From Methylobacter sp. (GTDB lineage Bacteria > Pseudomonadota > Gammaproteobacteria > Methylococcales > Methylomonadaceae), in contig JAURZV010000031.1 of the NCBI GenBank assembly GCA_030653175.1, positions 1 through 64,000 on the forward strand: a DNA stretch of 64,000 nt, read 5' to 3'. The notes beneath the pieces are model-generated. The model saw only the letters and a list, made by a program, of their open reading frames with translations. It had not been told where the DNA came from and ran no database searches. The translations under genes were made by a program, and so were the position numbers. Position 1 is the stretch's first letter, and every line of letters begins with the position of its first letter. Positions 39,421 through 47,893 of the stretch are shown here, in pieces.

Positions 39421-39850
39421 GGTACGAAAGCCTCACACATTAAGCATCAGGCAGGTTTTTTATTTAACAAATGTATTGTCTGCAAATCATCTTTTCAACG
39501 AAAGGTTGCCTATTTTATACAGTTATGGCTCAAGGCAACATAGAGTAAAGCTGTTAAATAATTCTGAATAAACTGTGGATGAAGATGTGGATAACGTTGA
39601 GGCTATAGTTATCCACATCCCGTACACAAGATCCGGATAATCTTAACTGCATTTTACCATGTTATTCAAGTATCTGATTCTATATATAAAAAAACACTTA
39701 TCAACAAGTTTACGCTTAGCTAATAGTAATAATAGGTTTTTAATATTTCTAATTTATTACTATTATGCAGAACAAAAAATCTGCTCGATAGCTCTAATCA
39801 CCTATACTCTCTAACTGTTGATGTTTACGATAAAGCAACCGAGGAAAAAA
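39421..39850. promoter_or_regulatory. AT-rich intergenic region with DnaA-box-like sites
   Basis: Two perfect boxes face each other: TGTGGATAA at 39586-39594 and TTATCCACA at 39609-39617. One-mismatch sites are TGTGGATGA (39574-39582) and TTATCAACA (39698-39706). A very AT-rich stretch follows (39655-39790). It separates divergent moxR and the DUF4124 gene and must hold their promoters. DnaA-controlled promoter, DnaA-titrating site or replication origin are all possible. Confidence 0.45.
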
Positions 39851-40423
39851 ATGAGAATTACACTGCTTATTTTAGGAAGCCTTTTTTCCACCTGTACTTT
39901 TGCAGGCATTTACAAATGCACGGACATTAACGGCAAGACGGATTACCAATCAAAGCCTTGTGACTTGGGACATAAGACTGTGCAAATTAATGTTAAATCA
40001 GGCAGCTCTACCGAATTGAACCAGGAAAAACAAAAACAGGATTTAGCAAAAAAGGAACAGGATGAAAATCTTGAGAAAGAGCAGATACTGAAAAAGCAGG
40101 CGCAGTTAAAACAAGATGCAATGAGTGAAAGCGCAAAAAATCAGTTCCTTATTAAAAATAATCCAGAGAAGTTTTCAGCATTTTCTATCCCGCCTTATGT
40201 TCTCGATCAATTACCGGACTTGGTCAAAGATTACCAAACCAGACTTCCCGATATTGAACGTTTAAGAAGACAAGCCGCAGAAAAAGCATTGGCTTCAGGA
40301 CTATGTACGCGTGTTGAGGCATCGGAATTACACGGTAAAAGCACCAAGAAAGCATTGGTCTTTTCAGTCAGTTGCAGCAGCGGAAAAAGTTTCTATTTTA
40401 CCGAGCAGGAACTAGCCAAGTAA
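39851..40423 (+). CDS. DUF4124 domain-containing secreted protein
   Basis: 190-residue exported protein: signal peptide 'MRITLLILGSLFSTCTFA', then the DUF4124 motif 'GIYKCTDINGKTDYQSKPCDLG' (two Cys, beta-hairpin). A long Lys/Gln/Glu coiled-coil region follows, and a C-terminal part with a Cys pair (GLCTRVE, VSCSSG). The ATG at 39851 with GAGGA upstream is chosen over one at 39818. Function unknown; DUF4124 proteins are common envelope proteins in beta- and gammaproteobacteria. Confidence 0.85.
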   Translation: MRITLLILGSLFSTCTFAGIYKCTDINGKTDYQSKPCDLGHKTVQINVKSGSSTELNQEKQKQDLAKKEQDENLEKEQILKKQAQLKQDAMSESAKNQFLIKNNPEKFSAFSIPPYVLDQLPDLVKDYQTRLPDIERLRRQAAEKALASGLCTRVEASELHGKSTKKALVFSVSCSSGKSFYFTEQELAK

Positions 40424-40454
40424 TTCAGCAAGCTCATCACAGGTAATTGCCTAA

Positions 40455-41288
40455 ATGAATTCATCAAAAACCATATTAATCACGGGTTGTTCTACCGGCA
40501 TTGGCTACACCACAGCTGTTGAATTAAAAAAACGCGGGCATAACGTTATTGCTACGGCAAGAAAACAGGACGATGTGTTCCGGTTGCAACAGGAAGGTTT
40601 TACCGCAATCCAACTGGATTTAGCCGACAGCAACAACATTCAACAAGCGGTCGATTCGGCAGTTAAACTAACCGACGGAAAAATCGATGCGCTGTTTAAC
40701 AATGGCGCTTTCGGTCAACCGGGTGCTGTTGAGGATTTATCCCGCGATGTACTCAGGTTTCAGTTTGAAACCAATCTGTTCGGCACTCATGAACTGACCA
40801 ACCTGATCATACCCTTGATGCGCAAACAGGGGCATGGCCGGATTATCTATAACAGTTCAATATTGGGACTTGTCGCCATGACTTATCGGGGGGCTTATAA
40901 TGCCAGCAAGTTCGCGCTGGAAGGTTTGGCCGATACCTTACGCCTTGAGCTTCATGGCACTAATATTCATATTTCGTTGATTGAACCCGGGCCGATCCTA
41001 AGCAACTTTAGAAAAAACGCTTTTGCCCTGTACAAGAAAAATATAGACCCGGCTCACAGCTACCACAAAGAAACCTATAAAGTCATGGAAGCGCGCTTGC
41101 AAAAAGAAGGCGCGGTAGCTCCGTTTACTCTCTCTGCTGAAGCCGTTACCGAAAAAGTTATTCACGCGCTGGAAGCCAGGCAACCTAAAATGCGTTATTA
41201 CGTTACTTTTCCGACCTATCTGTTTGCCTTTCTTAAACGCATTCTGCCCATGTCCTGGTTCGACGCTTTGCTCAGAAAGGTTCAATAA
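40455..41288 (+). CDS. Short-chain dehydrogenase/reductase
   Basis: NAD(P)-binding classical SDR of 277 residues. The cofactor loop 'ILITGCSTGIGYTTAVELKKRGH', 'LFNNGAFG' (a NNAG variant), catalytic Ser in 'IIYNSSILGL' and 'YRGAYNASKFALEGLADTLRLEL' with Tyr and Lys are all present. The extra C-terminal region 'YYVTFPTYLFAFLKRILPMSWFDALL' is seen in YbbO/DltE-like SDRs that act on hydrophobic substrates. Substrate unknown. Its stop overlaps the next start (TAATG). Confidence 0.92.
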   Translation: MNSSKTILITGCSTGIGYTTAVELKKRGHNVIATARKQDDVFRLQQEGFTAIQLDLADSNNIQQAVDSAVKLTDGKIDALFNNGAFGQPGAVEDLSRDVLRFQFETNLFGTHELTNLIIPLMRKQGHGRIIYNSSILGLVAMTYRGAYNASKFALEGLADTLRLELHGTNIHISLIEPGPILSNFRKNAFALYKKNIDPAHSYHKETYKVMEARLQKEGAVAPFTLSAEAVTEKVIHALEARQPKMRYYVTFPTYLFAFLKRILPMSWFDALLRKVQ

Positions 41289-41479
41289 TGCATGATCTTG
41301 ATGAAATCATTATCGTTTGCCCTTATTGCGGCGAATCCCTGGATGTCTTAGTCGACACACATTCCGGACCGCAGCAATATTACGAGGACTGTTCGGTTTG
41401 CTGTTCACCGATTTTATTTATTGTGTCCGAAGATTACGCCGGGGAAATGGTTCTTGATGTCAAAAGAGATGATGAATAA
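41288..41479 (+). CDS. CPXCG motif-containing cysteine-rich protein
   Basis: 63 residues with two Cys pairs, 'VCPYCGESLDVLVD' and 'EDCSVCCSPILF', giving a zinc-ribbon-like fold. The CPxCG family is defined by these pairs and is found across gammaproteobacteria without a known role. The start ATG shares bases with the SDR stop, so the two are translationally coupled. Confidence 0.92.
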   Translation: MHDLDEIIIVCPYCGESLDVLVDTHSGPQQYYEDCSVCCSPILFIVSEDYAGEMVLDVKRDDE

Positions 41480-41705
41480 TTCCGCATCCGTTAAATTTTG
41501 CTCCCATCCGAGTGACAACTCAAGACTTGATAACCTTTGATTTAAAAGGGTTTTTGCTGTTTTAAAAAAGGGTGATTAATTTTTTCTGTGCTAGAATGCC
41601 TTGCGGTATTAGCCATTCATTATGTTGGATTTTTGCTTTTTTGCATAAACTCTCATTTTAATGGTTATGCTGAACTAAAAAATATCAACAACATAGGTTT
41701 AATCA

Positions 41706-42101
41706 ATGAAAGTATTCAAAAAAATCGTAATTTCTCTTGTTATGGCAATGTCTATGACTGCAATTTCATCTTCTGCTTTTGCTGCTGAATCAAAAGATTT
41801 GAATGCTGTAGTTAGAGTAGCTGCTGAAGGTACGATTGCTAAAATTGAAGAAGCAATTAGCTTAGTAGAAAAAGGTGGCGATACAGCTGCTGCTGTAGCA
41901 GCCATTAATGAAGCACGCCAGTTACAAAAAGAGTTTCGTTATGAGCTGACTGAACGTACTCGTCAAAAAGCAAATGAAAAATTAAGAGTCGCCCGCGAAG
42001 CTCTTGAAAGCGGTGACACTAAAGCAGCAGAAGAAACATTAAAAGCTAGTTTAGCTCAATTTAAAGAAATGAAAGTGACTTACGACGCAGCACATAAGTA
42101 A
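41706..42101 (+). CDS. Small secreted helical protein A
   Basis: 131 residues: signal peptide 'MKVFKKIVISLVMAMSMTAISSSAFA', then an all-helical, Ala/Glu/Lys-rich mature domain with a repeat-like pattern ('AISLVEKGGDTAAAVAAINEARQL' and 'AREALESGDTKAAEETLKASL'). No Cys or His cluster. It resembles small periplasmic helical proteins related to SmbP in layout, without the His repeats. A paralogue lies 220 bp downstream. Its own terminator follows, so it is probably a single-gene, well-expressed unit. Function unknown. Confidence 0.85.
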   Translation: MKVFKKIVISLVMAMSMTAISSSAFAAESKDLNAVVRVAAEGTIAKIEEAISLVEKGGDTAAAVAAINEARQLQKEFRYELTERTRQKANEKLRVAREALESGDTKAAEETLKASLAQFKEMKVTYDAAHK

Positions 42102-42114
42102 AAAGCTGTTAAGT

Positions 42115-42157
42115 CAGATTCAATTATGTTATTAACGTGATTGAATCTGATTTTTTA
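42115..42157 (+). terminator. Rho-independent terminator
   Basis: TCAGATTCAAT pairs with ATTGAATCTGA around TATGTTATTAACGTG, followed by TTTTTTA. It lies 14 bp after the first secreted paralogue. Confidence 0.85.
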
Positions 42158-42322
42158 TTCAAAAATAAACCTCGCTAAAAATCATTCTTTTCGCTCTTCC
42201 GCAGATGGTTGAAAAACCTCAAAATGTGTTAAAATAATTATTGGTATATGGCTATTATCATAATTAATAGTTACACGGCCAATTTAATTAAAAATTAACA
42301 ACAACTTGAGGACGAGTGCAAT

Positions 42323-42709
42323 ATGAAAATCTTAAAAAAAATCTTACTATCTTTATTAATTGCAGCTTCTATGGGTGCTGTTTCAACTTCAGTCTTGGCT
42401 GAAACTGATAAAGGTAGAGTTACATATGCTCCTGCTGATGCAATTGATATAACAATTACTAAAATCAAATTAGCGCTTGACGCTGTGACTAGCGGTACAG
42501 AAGGGGAAAAAGTTTCTGCACTTATCAAAGATGCATTGGATTCAACCAAAGAAATCAATGCTAATGATAAAGTTGATATGGCGCGCTCAAGAGCTAATAA
42601 CGTACTGAAAGCAGCCAAAATACATGCTAAAGAATCAGCTTTGCAAGAAGCCGAACAAGAATTAAGAGATGCAATCAAAATGTTTGAAGCTTTGAAAAGC
42701 TTAATCTAA
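42323..42709 (+). CDS. Small secreted helical protein B (paralogue of A)
   Basis: 128 residues. Signal peptide 'MKILKKILLSLLIAASMGAVSTSVLA' is very close to that of protein A, and the mature part is again helical and Ala/Lys/Glu-rich ('ITKIKLALDAVTSGTEGEKVSALIKDALD', 'AKIHAKESALQEAEQELRDAIKMFEAL'). A GAGGACGAG ribosome site precedes the ATG. The two proteins share layout and end pattern but are strongly diverged, suggesting an old tandem duplication. Function unknown. Confidence 0.83.
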   Translation: MKILKKILLSLLIAASMGAVSTSVLAETDKGRVTYAPADAIDITITKIKLALDAVTSGTEGEKVSALIKDALDSTKEINANDKVDMARSRANNVLKAAKIHAKESALQEAEQELRDAIKMFEALKSLI

Positions 42710-42717
42710 TATTGATT

Positions 42718-42758
42718 TAACCCTATCAAGATACCATCCTGTTTCCTGATAGGGTTTT
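42718..42758 (+). terminator. Rho-independent terminator
   Basis: AACCCTATCA pairs with TGATAGGGTT around AGATACCATCCTGTTTCC, followed by TTAA. It directly follows the second secreted paralogue; the T-run is weak. Confidence 0.75.
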
Positions 42759-42784
42759 AACTGCTTACGAATCAATTTTTGGTT

Positions 42785-42885
42785 TGCTTGGCACACCCTC
42801 GCCACTCCTGCATTGCTCTCTATCTTCTGTGTCGTTAAGCGCCTACTTCTGGTGCCCTACCTCCTACCTCTTTTTCTAAAAACCC
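42785..42885. repeat. Dispersed repeat related to the hvfC insertion
   Basis: Read on the minus strand: GAGGTAGGAGGTAGGGCACC, AGAAGTAGGCGCTTAACGAC, then GCAATGCAGGAGTGGCGAG. Blocks and order match the element at 17274-17335 (GGAGGTAGAGCACC, AGTAGGCGC, GCAGGAG). No gene is present. Confidence 0.65.
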
Positions 42886-42982
42886 GGTTGCAGTTGTATC
42901 GTTATACCCGGATTCAAAAAGCTTGATCTTTTCGATTTACAACTCCATTAATCAAAGGTCATTGTTATGACTTATACCGCTA

Positions 42983-43285
42983 TTAGATCTGACTGTTAAA
43001 ACGGTATTGCTCCGATGCCAACAGAAAAGCGGTCATCCCCTTGTCGGTATTAAGAATATGATTGATTAGCCAGCTGTTGAGAAAGGAAAGCAAATCTTCA
43101 CGCGAAATCAGAATTCCAGTTTTAATATCATTGCGTACGGCGACCACCTTGGCTGAGAAACTGCGGTGCTGTCGGATGTGAGCGTCAGCATCCTCAATGT
43201 AGTCGTATTTCTGCATCAAGCCCTCTTCTGTTTCAAAGTGGTACAGTGCGTAGCTGAGCAAATCACGGGTAATTTCTTCCAGGAA
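42983..43285 (-). pseudogene. Detached C-terminal half of the hemerythrin domain
   Basis: In another frame, directly after the truncated signalling gene, the sequence reads 'KFLEEITRDLLSYALYHFETEEGLMQKYDY' and 'DAHIRQHRSFSAKVV', the H-F-x-x-E-E and H-x-x-x-H ligands of bacteriohemerythrin. About 20-25 residues between 'DEQH' and 'FLEEITRD' are missing, so an out-of-frame deletion removed them and split the domain. Without the first helix ligands in frame, no di-iron site can form. Confidence 0.8.
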
Positions 43286-46010
43286 TTTGGTGTTGCTCGT
43301 CGATTTTACCAATTCCGGTGATAAGCTTGTCATTCCATACGATAAGATCGTAATCGGCCAGCAATTGAGCTTTGTCGGCATCGGCCTCAACGTCCATACC
43401 GGCCTGATGATGCTCGCACAGATGCGCGCTAATCTGATGGATATTTTGATGCACGGCGCCAAGTGCATCAAACTCGCTTACATCGCGAAAATGACTGGCG
43501 CCTTCGTCAGAATACCACTGGCCAAAACAACATTGCCGGTGATCCAGCAACGATTCCGGAGTCGTGTGGTCACATGGGTCATCAAGATTATCGATAACCC
43601 GGTTAGTCCAGCTGCGGTGATTGGCTTCCGTCAGCAGCAACTCGAAATAATCCCGCGAAGTTAAATAGGAGACGGGTAAACCCCACAGCGGATCCGGCGT
43701 AAACGCTGCCAGCCATGTGCGCATTCGTTTCGCCGGCATCGGCTTGGCGAATCCGGAACCCTGCATAACAGAGCATCCCAGTTCCATTAGCATTAATATC
43801 TGATCGACATACTCCACACCTTTAGCAATCACTTGAAGCCGGGAGGATGCGGCCAAACCGACCACGCCCTCAACAATTGCCATATCTTCCGGATTTGTCA
43901 GTATGTCGGAAACAAAGCTTAAGTCAATTTTCAAGGCATCGACGGCAAGATGATTCAAGCGTACCATCGATTGTACCAGCGATAAAAACCCGGTGCCAAA
44001 GTCATCCAGCGTAACGCGGACACCCATAGCACGGCATTTGCGAATGGCATCCCGCCCGGCAATCATATCCTTTAATGCGGCCGTTTCAATAATTTCTATT
44101 TCCAATCGCTGAATGATTTCAGAGTCACATCCGGCAAGCAATTCTTGCAGACGTTGTAAAAATTCCTGATTGTGCAATTGGCGGGCGGAGATATTGACGC
44201 TGATATGAAGGTTAAATCCTGCATCACGCCATTCATTCAGTTGCAGCAAGGCTCTTTGTATTGTCCATTCGCCCAAGGCGATAATCAGGTCATCGTGTTC
44301 GATCACGGGGATGAATTCGGACGGCGCTAATATACCAAGAACAGGATGATTCCAGTATACCGATGCCTCGGCGCCCACTACCTTGCCCAAGCGACAATCA
44401 ACTTTGGGTTGATAATAAAGTTCGAACTGCCCTTTAACCAATGCTTCGTCAATTTTCTTGAGAAAGTCCTGAGTAGTTTGATTACGCATTTTGTGTACGG
44501 AGTTAAACAGTTTGTAGCCATTTTTGCCGGTTTGTTTGACCTCATACATGACCTGATCGGCATGGCGTAACAGTAAATCGGGGGCGCTACTGTCTTCGGG
44601 AAACAGGGTGACGCCGATGCTGGCTGAAATATGCGCAACCTGTCCGAAGATTTGGTACGGAGCCGCTATGGAGGCGACGATGCGTGCCAGCGTCTGTTCG
44701 CATTCACTGACTGTTGTGAAGCCGCCGAGGAGCAGAGCAAACTCATCACCACCGAAGCGGGCGGCGGTGTCTTCCTGACGTATGCATTCTTTTAAACGCT
44801 GAGCCACATCGCATAGCAATTGGTCGCCTGATGCATGACCTAGCGTATCGTTAACTTGCTTGAAGCCATCCAGATCAAGCATACAGACAGCGGCAATTTC
44901 CTGGTTACGACGACAGTGAGCCAAAGTTTGGTGCATGCGGTCAGCCAATAAAACTCGATTGGGTAATTGGGTAAGCGAATCGTAGAAAGCCAGATTATTG
45001 ATTTTTTCTTCTATAACCTTACGCTCGGTAATATCGGTATAGGTAGCAACATAATTGATAACCTCGCCGTCATTGTTTTTCACTGCCGTGATAGTGACAA
45101 ATGTAGGAAGCACCTCAGCATTTTTGAGTTGATTCCAGATTTCGCCCTGCCATGTACCTGTATGAGTAATGCTGTCCCACATCGCGGCATAAAATTTCTG
45201 ATCATGCCGACCGGATTTTAATATATTCATCCTCCGATTAAGCAACTCCTCGCTTGAATAACCGGTGAGCTTTATAAAAGCTTGGTTGACTTTGATAATG
45301 ATCTTGTTGATGTCGGTAATGACCATGCCTTCCTGGGACTCGAAAGCGGTGGCGGCGATCTGAAGCTCGGTTTCCACCTGTTTGCGCTCGGTGATGTCGG
45401 TGATAAAGCCGTGCCAGAGTGTTGAGCCGTCAGCCAGTCGTTGCGGTAGCGCATTACCGAGTAACCAGCGTTCCGGCTCCCCGTCGAACTTCAACCGATA
45501 TTCCTGAATCCAAGGCGTTAAGTCTTGTGCCGAGGTTTGAATTGAGGCCCGATGATTCTCTAAATCATCGGGATGTACAACAGTTAATACATAGGATGCA
45601 TCTTCACGAACATTCTCCGGGCTAATTCGATAAATCTTAAGCAGGCCTTCATTGGCGTAAGGTACACAACAACTGCCGTCGGGGCGCAGTTGAAATTGAA
45701 AAACAATTCCAGGCGCTTGGCTGGCGATTTTTTGGAGTCTATCCAGAGCTTCTTGCCGCGTTGTTTCCGCTTGTTTCTGCTTAATTAATTGAGTCTTAAG
45801 CGGGCGAAATACCAGAAAATAGATAGCGGGAAAGATCAAAGTCAAGAGCAACGCTGCATCAAGCAGCGCTGTGTGCCAATGCGAAAGCGGCGGCAATATG
45901 TCGATAAACAACATGACCAGTGTCTCGCCGACAAAAATGGAACCGATCAATGCCAAGAGCAGATGCTTGACTGACTGAGAATCTTTAATTGAAATCACGC
46001 CAATTCCCAC
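43263..46010 (-). CDS. Membrane PAS-PAS-GGDEF-EAL-CZB signalling protein, truncated by frameshift
   Basis: Cyclic-di-GMP signalling protein. Order: two membrane helices (LLLALIGSIFVGETLVMLFI, LLDAALLLTLIFPAIYFLVF); a PAS domain; a second PAS ('AATAFESQEGMVITDIN...'); GGDEF with an intact 'RFGGDEFALLL'; EAL with 'GAEASVYWNHP', 'NISARQL', 'LDDFGTGFLSL' but 'VIAKGVE' where catalytic Glu (AEGVE) is expected. A zinc-binding CZB-like segment follows (H-R-Q-C-C-F-G-Q-W-Y), then the start of a hemerythrin ('VWNDKLITGIGKIDEQH'). The frame is lost at about 43285 and ends IPGRNYP. Cyclase activity is likely; phosphodiesterase activity is doubtful. Confidence 0.88.
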   Translation of the reverse strand: MGIGVISIKDSQSVKHLLLALIGSIFVGETLVMLFIDILPPLSHWHTALLDAALLLTLIFPAIYFLVFRPLKTQLIKQKQAETTRQEALDRLQKIASQAPGIVFQFQLRPDGSCCVPYANEGLLKIYRISPENVREDASYVLTVVHPDDLENHRASIQTSAQDLTPWIQEYRLKFDGEPERWLLGNALPQRLADGSTLWHGFITDITERKQVETELQIAATAFESQEGMVITDINKIIIKVNQAFIKLTGYSSEELLNRRMNILKSGRHDQKFYAAMWDSITHTGTWQGEIWNQLKNAEVLPTFVTITAVKNNDGEVINYVATYTDITERKVIEEKINNLAFYDSLTQLPNRVLLADRMHQTLAHCRRNQEIAAVCMLDLDGFKQVNDTLGHASGDQLLCDVAQRLKECIRQEDTAARFGGDEFALLLGGFTTVSECEQTLARIVASIAAPYQIFGQVAHISASIGVTLFPEDSSAPDLLLRHADQVMYEVKQTGKNGYKLFNSVHKMRNQTTQDFLKKIDEALVKGQFELYYQPKVDCRLGKVVGAEASVYWNHPVLGILAPSEFIPVIEHDDLIIALGEWTIQRALLQLNEWRDAGFNLHISVNISARQLHNQEFLQRLQELLAGCDSEIIQRLEIEIIETAALKDMIAGRDAIRKCRAMGVRVTLDDFGTGFLSLVQSMVRLNHLAVDALKIDLSFVSDILTNPEDMAIVEGVVGLAASSRLQVIAKGVEYVDQILMLMELGCSVMQGSGFAKPMPAKRMRTWLAAFTPDPLWGLPVSYLTSRDYFELLLTEANHRSWTNRVIDNLDDPCDHTTPESLLDHRQCCFGQWYSDEGASHFRDVSEFDALGAVHQNIHQISAHLCEHHQAGMDVEADADKAQLLADYDLIVWNDKLITGIGKIDEQHQIPGRNYP

Positions 46011-46190
46011 TCATCAAGGGCGAATTTTTTTGGAGTGGAAACCCGCTCATTACTTCCTTCCTTCAGGCAGTCAATTGTGTGTAATTATTTACTGACACCA
46101 TAGCAGCATAACAATAACCTTGCAATTTGTCTAACGGCGTTTATCTTTGCCGGTTTAAAGTATTTCCTGTCTTTTTTATTGTCGTTATAT

Positions 46191-46475
46191 TAAGTAATAG
46201 GTAACCGAGGTTATAAAGATTCATTTGCTCTTTTCAATCAAACTCTCTTCGAGAGGAAAGAAGGCCGGAATGTTGTTTAATCAGCTTGGTTACCTATAAG
46301 TTAAGCCGAAAATAGTTACGGTTGAATGTCGTGGGCGCGAATTTATTCGCGCCCACAATATATACATAACCGGGGTTATAAAGATTCATTTGCTCTTTTC
46401 AATCAAATTCTCTTCGAGAGGAAAGAGGGCCGGAATGTTGTTTAATTAGCTTGGTTACCCATATTGTCGTTATAT
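46191..46475. mobile_element. Composite element: two 93-bp direct repeats around a REP
   Basis: 46202-46294 and 46367-46459 are near-identical (TAACCGAGG... to ...CTTGGTTACC), each with GGTAACC/GGTTACC ends. Between them lies the GTTAAGCCG...GTGGGCGCGAATTTATTCGCGCCCAC element. The whole is flanked by ATTGTCGTTATAT at 46178-46190 and 46463-46475, a likely 13-bp target duplication or older repeat. This fills the gap upstream of the signalling gene; no gene is seen. Confidence 0.75.
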
Positions 46476-46509
46476 AGATACCTCTGCTTAAAGATGGAAA
46501 GGTTATAGG

Positions 46510-47547
46510 TCACGCAGCAGGTAAGAATCTTTCACTCAGCACCTGTTTATTCGGCACACCTTTCGCTCGCGCGACCGCTTCGGCAGCATCGATCAAAGCC
46601 GGCGGCCCGCACAGGTAGATGTCGGGCAACACAGCCGCATCCGCCAGATCTTGAGCCAGGGCATCCACCGGCGTACCGCAAAAGCCCTGCCACAGATCAT
46701 CAGGTTTCCATACGCAAAAAATCACCTGAAGCTGCGGCAGTTCCGCTTGCAACGCTTTCAATTCGGTCTGGCAAAACAATTCTTCGGGCCGGTTTGCGCC
46801 GAAATAGAGCCGCGCCGGATGCGGTTCCTGAAACTCGGCCATACGTCTTAACATGGACATCATGGGCGCCAGACCGGTGCCGCCGGCCACAAACCAGCGC
46901 GGTCTCAGGCCGCTTTCATACAAGCCGAACGCGCCTTTTGGCCCATGAACAATCAACGTTTGTCCGACAGCAGCCTGTTCCCGTAACCAGGTGGAAAAAA
47001 GTCCGCCGGGTTGCAGACGGATCAAAAATTCCAGCCGACCTTCCCAGTTGCTTATATTGGCGAGTGAATAGGCGCGCTTGATGTCTTGTCCGGGCACTTC
47101 CAGTTCCATAAATTGTCCGGGCTCAAATTCGGCCACGCTGCCGCTGTCTTCATCCGGCGCCAGGCGCAGTTCCAAACGCAGGGTATTTTCGCCCACGGAA
47201 TCGATGGCGGTAATTTCGGCGTTTCTGACCTTGATTTCGCCTATCAGGATACGGTCATGATCAAAGGGCAGGTCAATACGCAAATCGCTTTGAGGAAAGG
47301 TGCAACAAAGCAGGGTGCCGCCCTTTGCTTCATCGTCTGCGGGCAGCGCGGCGGGGTTGTGTTTGCCCAGGATAAAGTCGCCGTGGGTGACATCGGCATA
47401 ACAAGTGCCGCAATTACCCTGTCCGCATTGGGCGGGCAATACGATATGCGCATTGGCGGCCGCTTCCAGCAGATTTTGGTCTGCGGCGCATTCGAAACGG
47501 AGCTGTTCCCCGTCGCGGGTGGTGAGTTCAATGGCGTGAGTGTTCAT
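46510..47547 (-). CDS. 2Fe-2S/FAD/NAD(P) oxidoreductase, MmoC-like (probable Hcp reductase)
   Basis: Electron-transfer flavoprotein of 345 residues. An N-terminal plant-type ferredoxin domain (C-G-Q-G-N-C-G-T-C near residue 41 and LLCC near 80) precedes an FAD domain with 'RAYSLAN' and an NAD(P) domain with 'VAGGTGLAPMMSMLRRMAEF' and 'IYLCGPPALIDA'. The order matches methane/phenol monooxygenase reductases (MmoC), not E. coli Hcr, where the ferredoxin is C-terminal. No monooxygenase is nearby; hcp is directly upstream on the same strand (346-bp gap), so it most likely feeds electrons to Hcp. Confidence 0.88.
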   Translation of the reverse strand: MNTHAIELTTRDGEQLRFECAADQNLLEAAANAHIVLPAQCGQGNCGTCYADVTHGDFILGKHNPAALPADDEAKGGTLLCCTFPQSDLRIDLPFDHDRILIGEIKVRNAEITAIDSVGENTLRLELRLAPDEDSGSVAEFEPGQFMELEVPGQDIKRAYSLANISNWEGRLEFLIRLQPGGLFSTWLREQAAVGQTLIVHGPKGAFGLYESGLRPRWFVAGGTGLAPMMSMLRRMAEFQEPHPARLYFGANRPEELFCQTELKALQAELPQLQVIFCVWKPDDLWQGFCGTPVDALAQDLADAAVLPDIYLCGPPALIDAAEAVARAKGVPNKQVLSERFLPAA

Positions 47548-47569
47548 GTTTTAGTTGGACTCCAAAGTA

Positions 47570-47835
47570 ACTATTCAGCCACAGATTGCCGCAGATACAC
47601 ACTGATAAACTGAAATATAAAGAACTTATCCATTTTATTTTCAAGATCATAAGCCGGACGGGGCATGTTGCCCCGTCCGAAACTTTTGCGTTGGTTAAAT
47701 GCAGTCACTTTACTTAGGCATCTCATAAACATTAGGAGCGGGGTTGCAAACCCCGCTCCGCTTGATTTAAATCCGTTCAATCTGTGTCGCCTAGAGGCGC
47801 CTACTTTTGGTGATCTGTGGCCGAATAGTTCTACT
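47570..47835. repeat. Nested repeats between hcp and the reductase
   Basis: CGGACGGGGCAtgTTGCCCCGTCCG (47654-47679) and GGAGCGGGGTTgcaAACCCCGCTCC (47732-47757) are hairpins. AATCTGTG...TGATCTGTGGCCGAATAG (47779-47830) is split by TCGCCTAGAGGCGCCTAC and TTTTGG. The unsplit form occurs at 20900. The hairpins may lower reductase expression relative to hcp. Confidence 0.72.
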
Positions 47836-47893
47836 CTAAAAAATGCTGTGCCGGAAAGGCTTATACATTTCCGGCAACGAGGGAAGGATAGAA

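Noticed and set aside
42115-42157. Part of the dispersed palindromic repeat families
   Set aside because: The stem followed by T6 directly after a stop codon is a standard terminator and has no copy elsewhere in the window.
46510-47547. mmoC of a soluble methane monooxygenase
   Set aside because: Domain order fits, but no mmoXYBZD genes are nearby and hcp is the direct neighbour.
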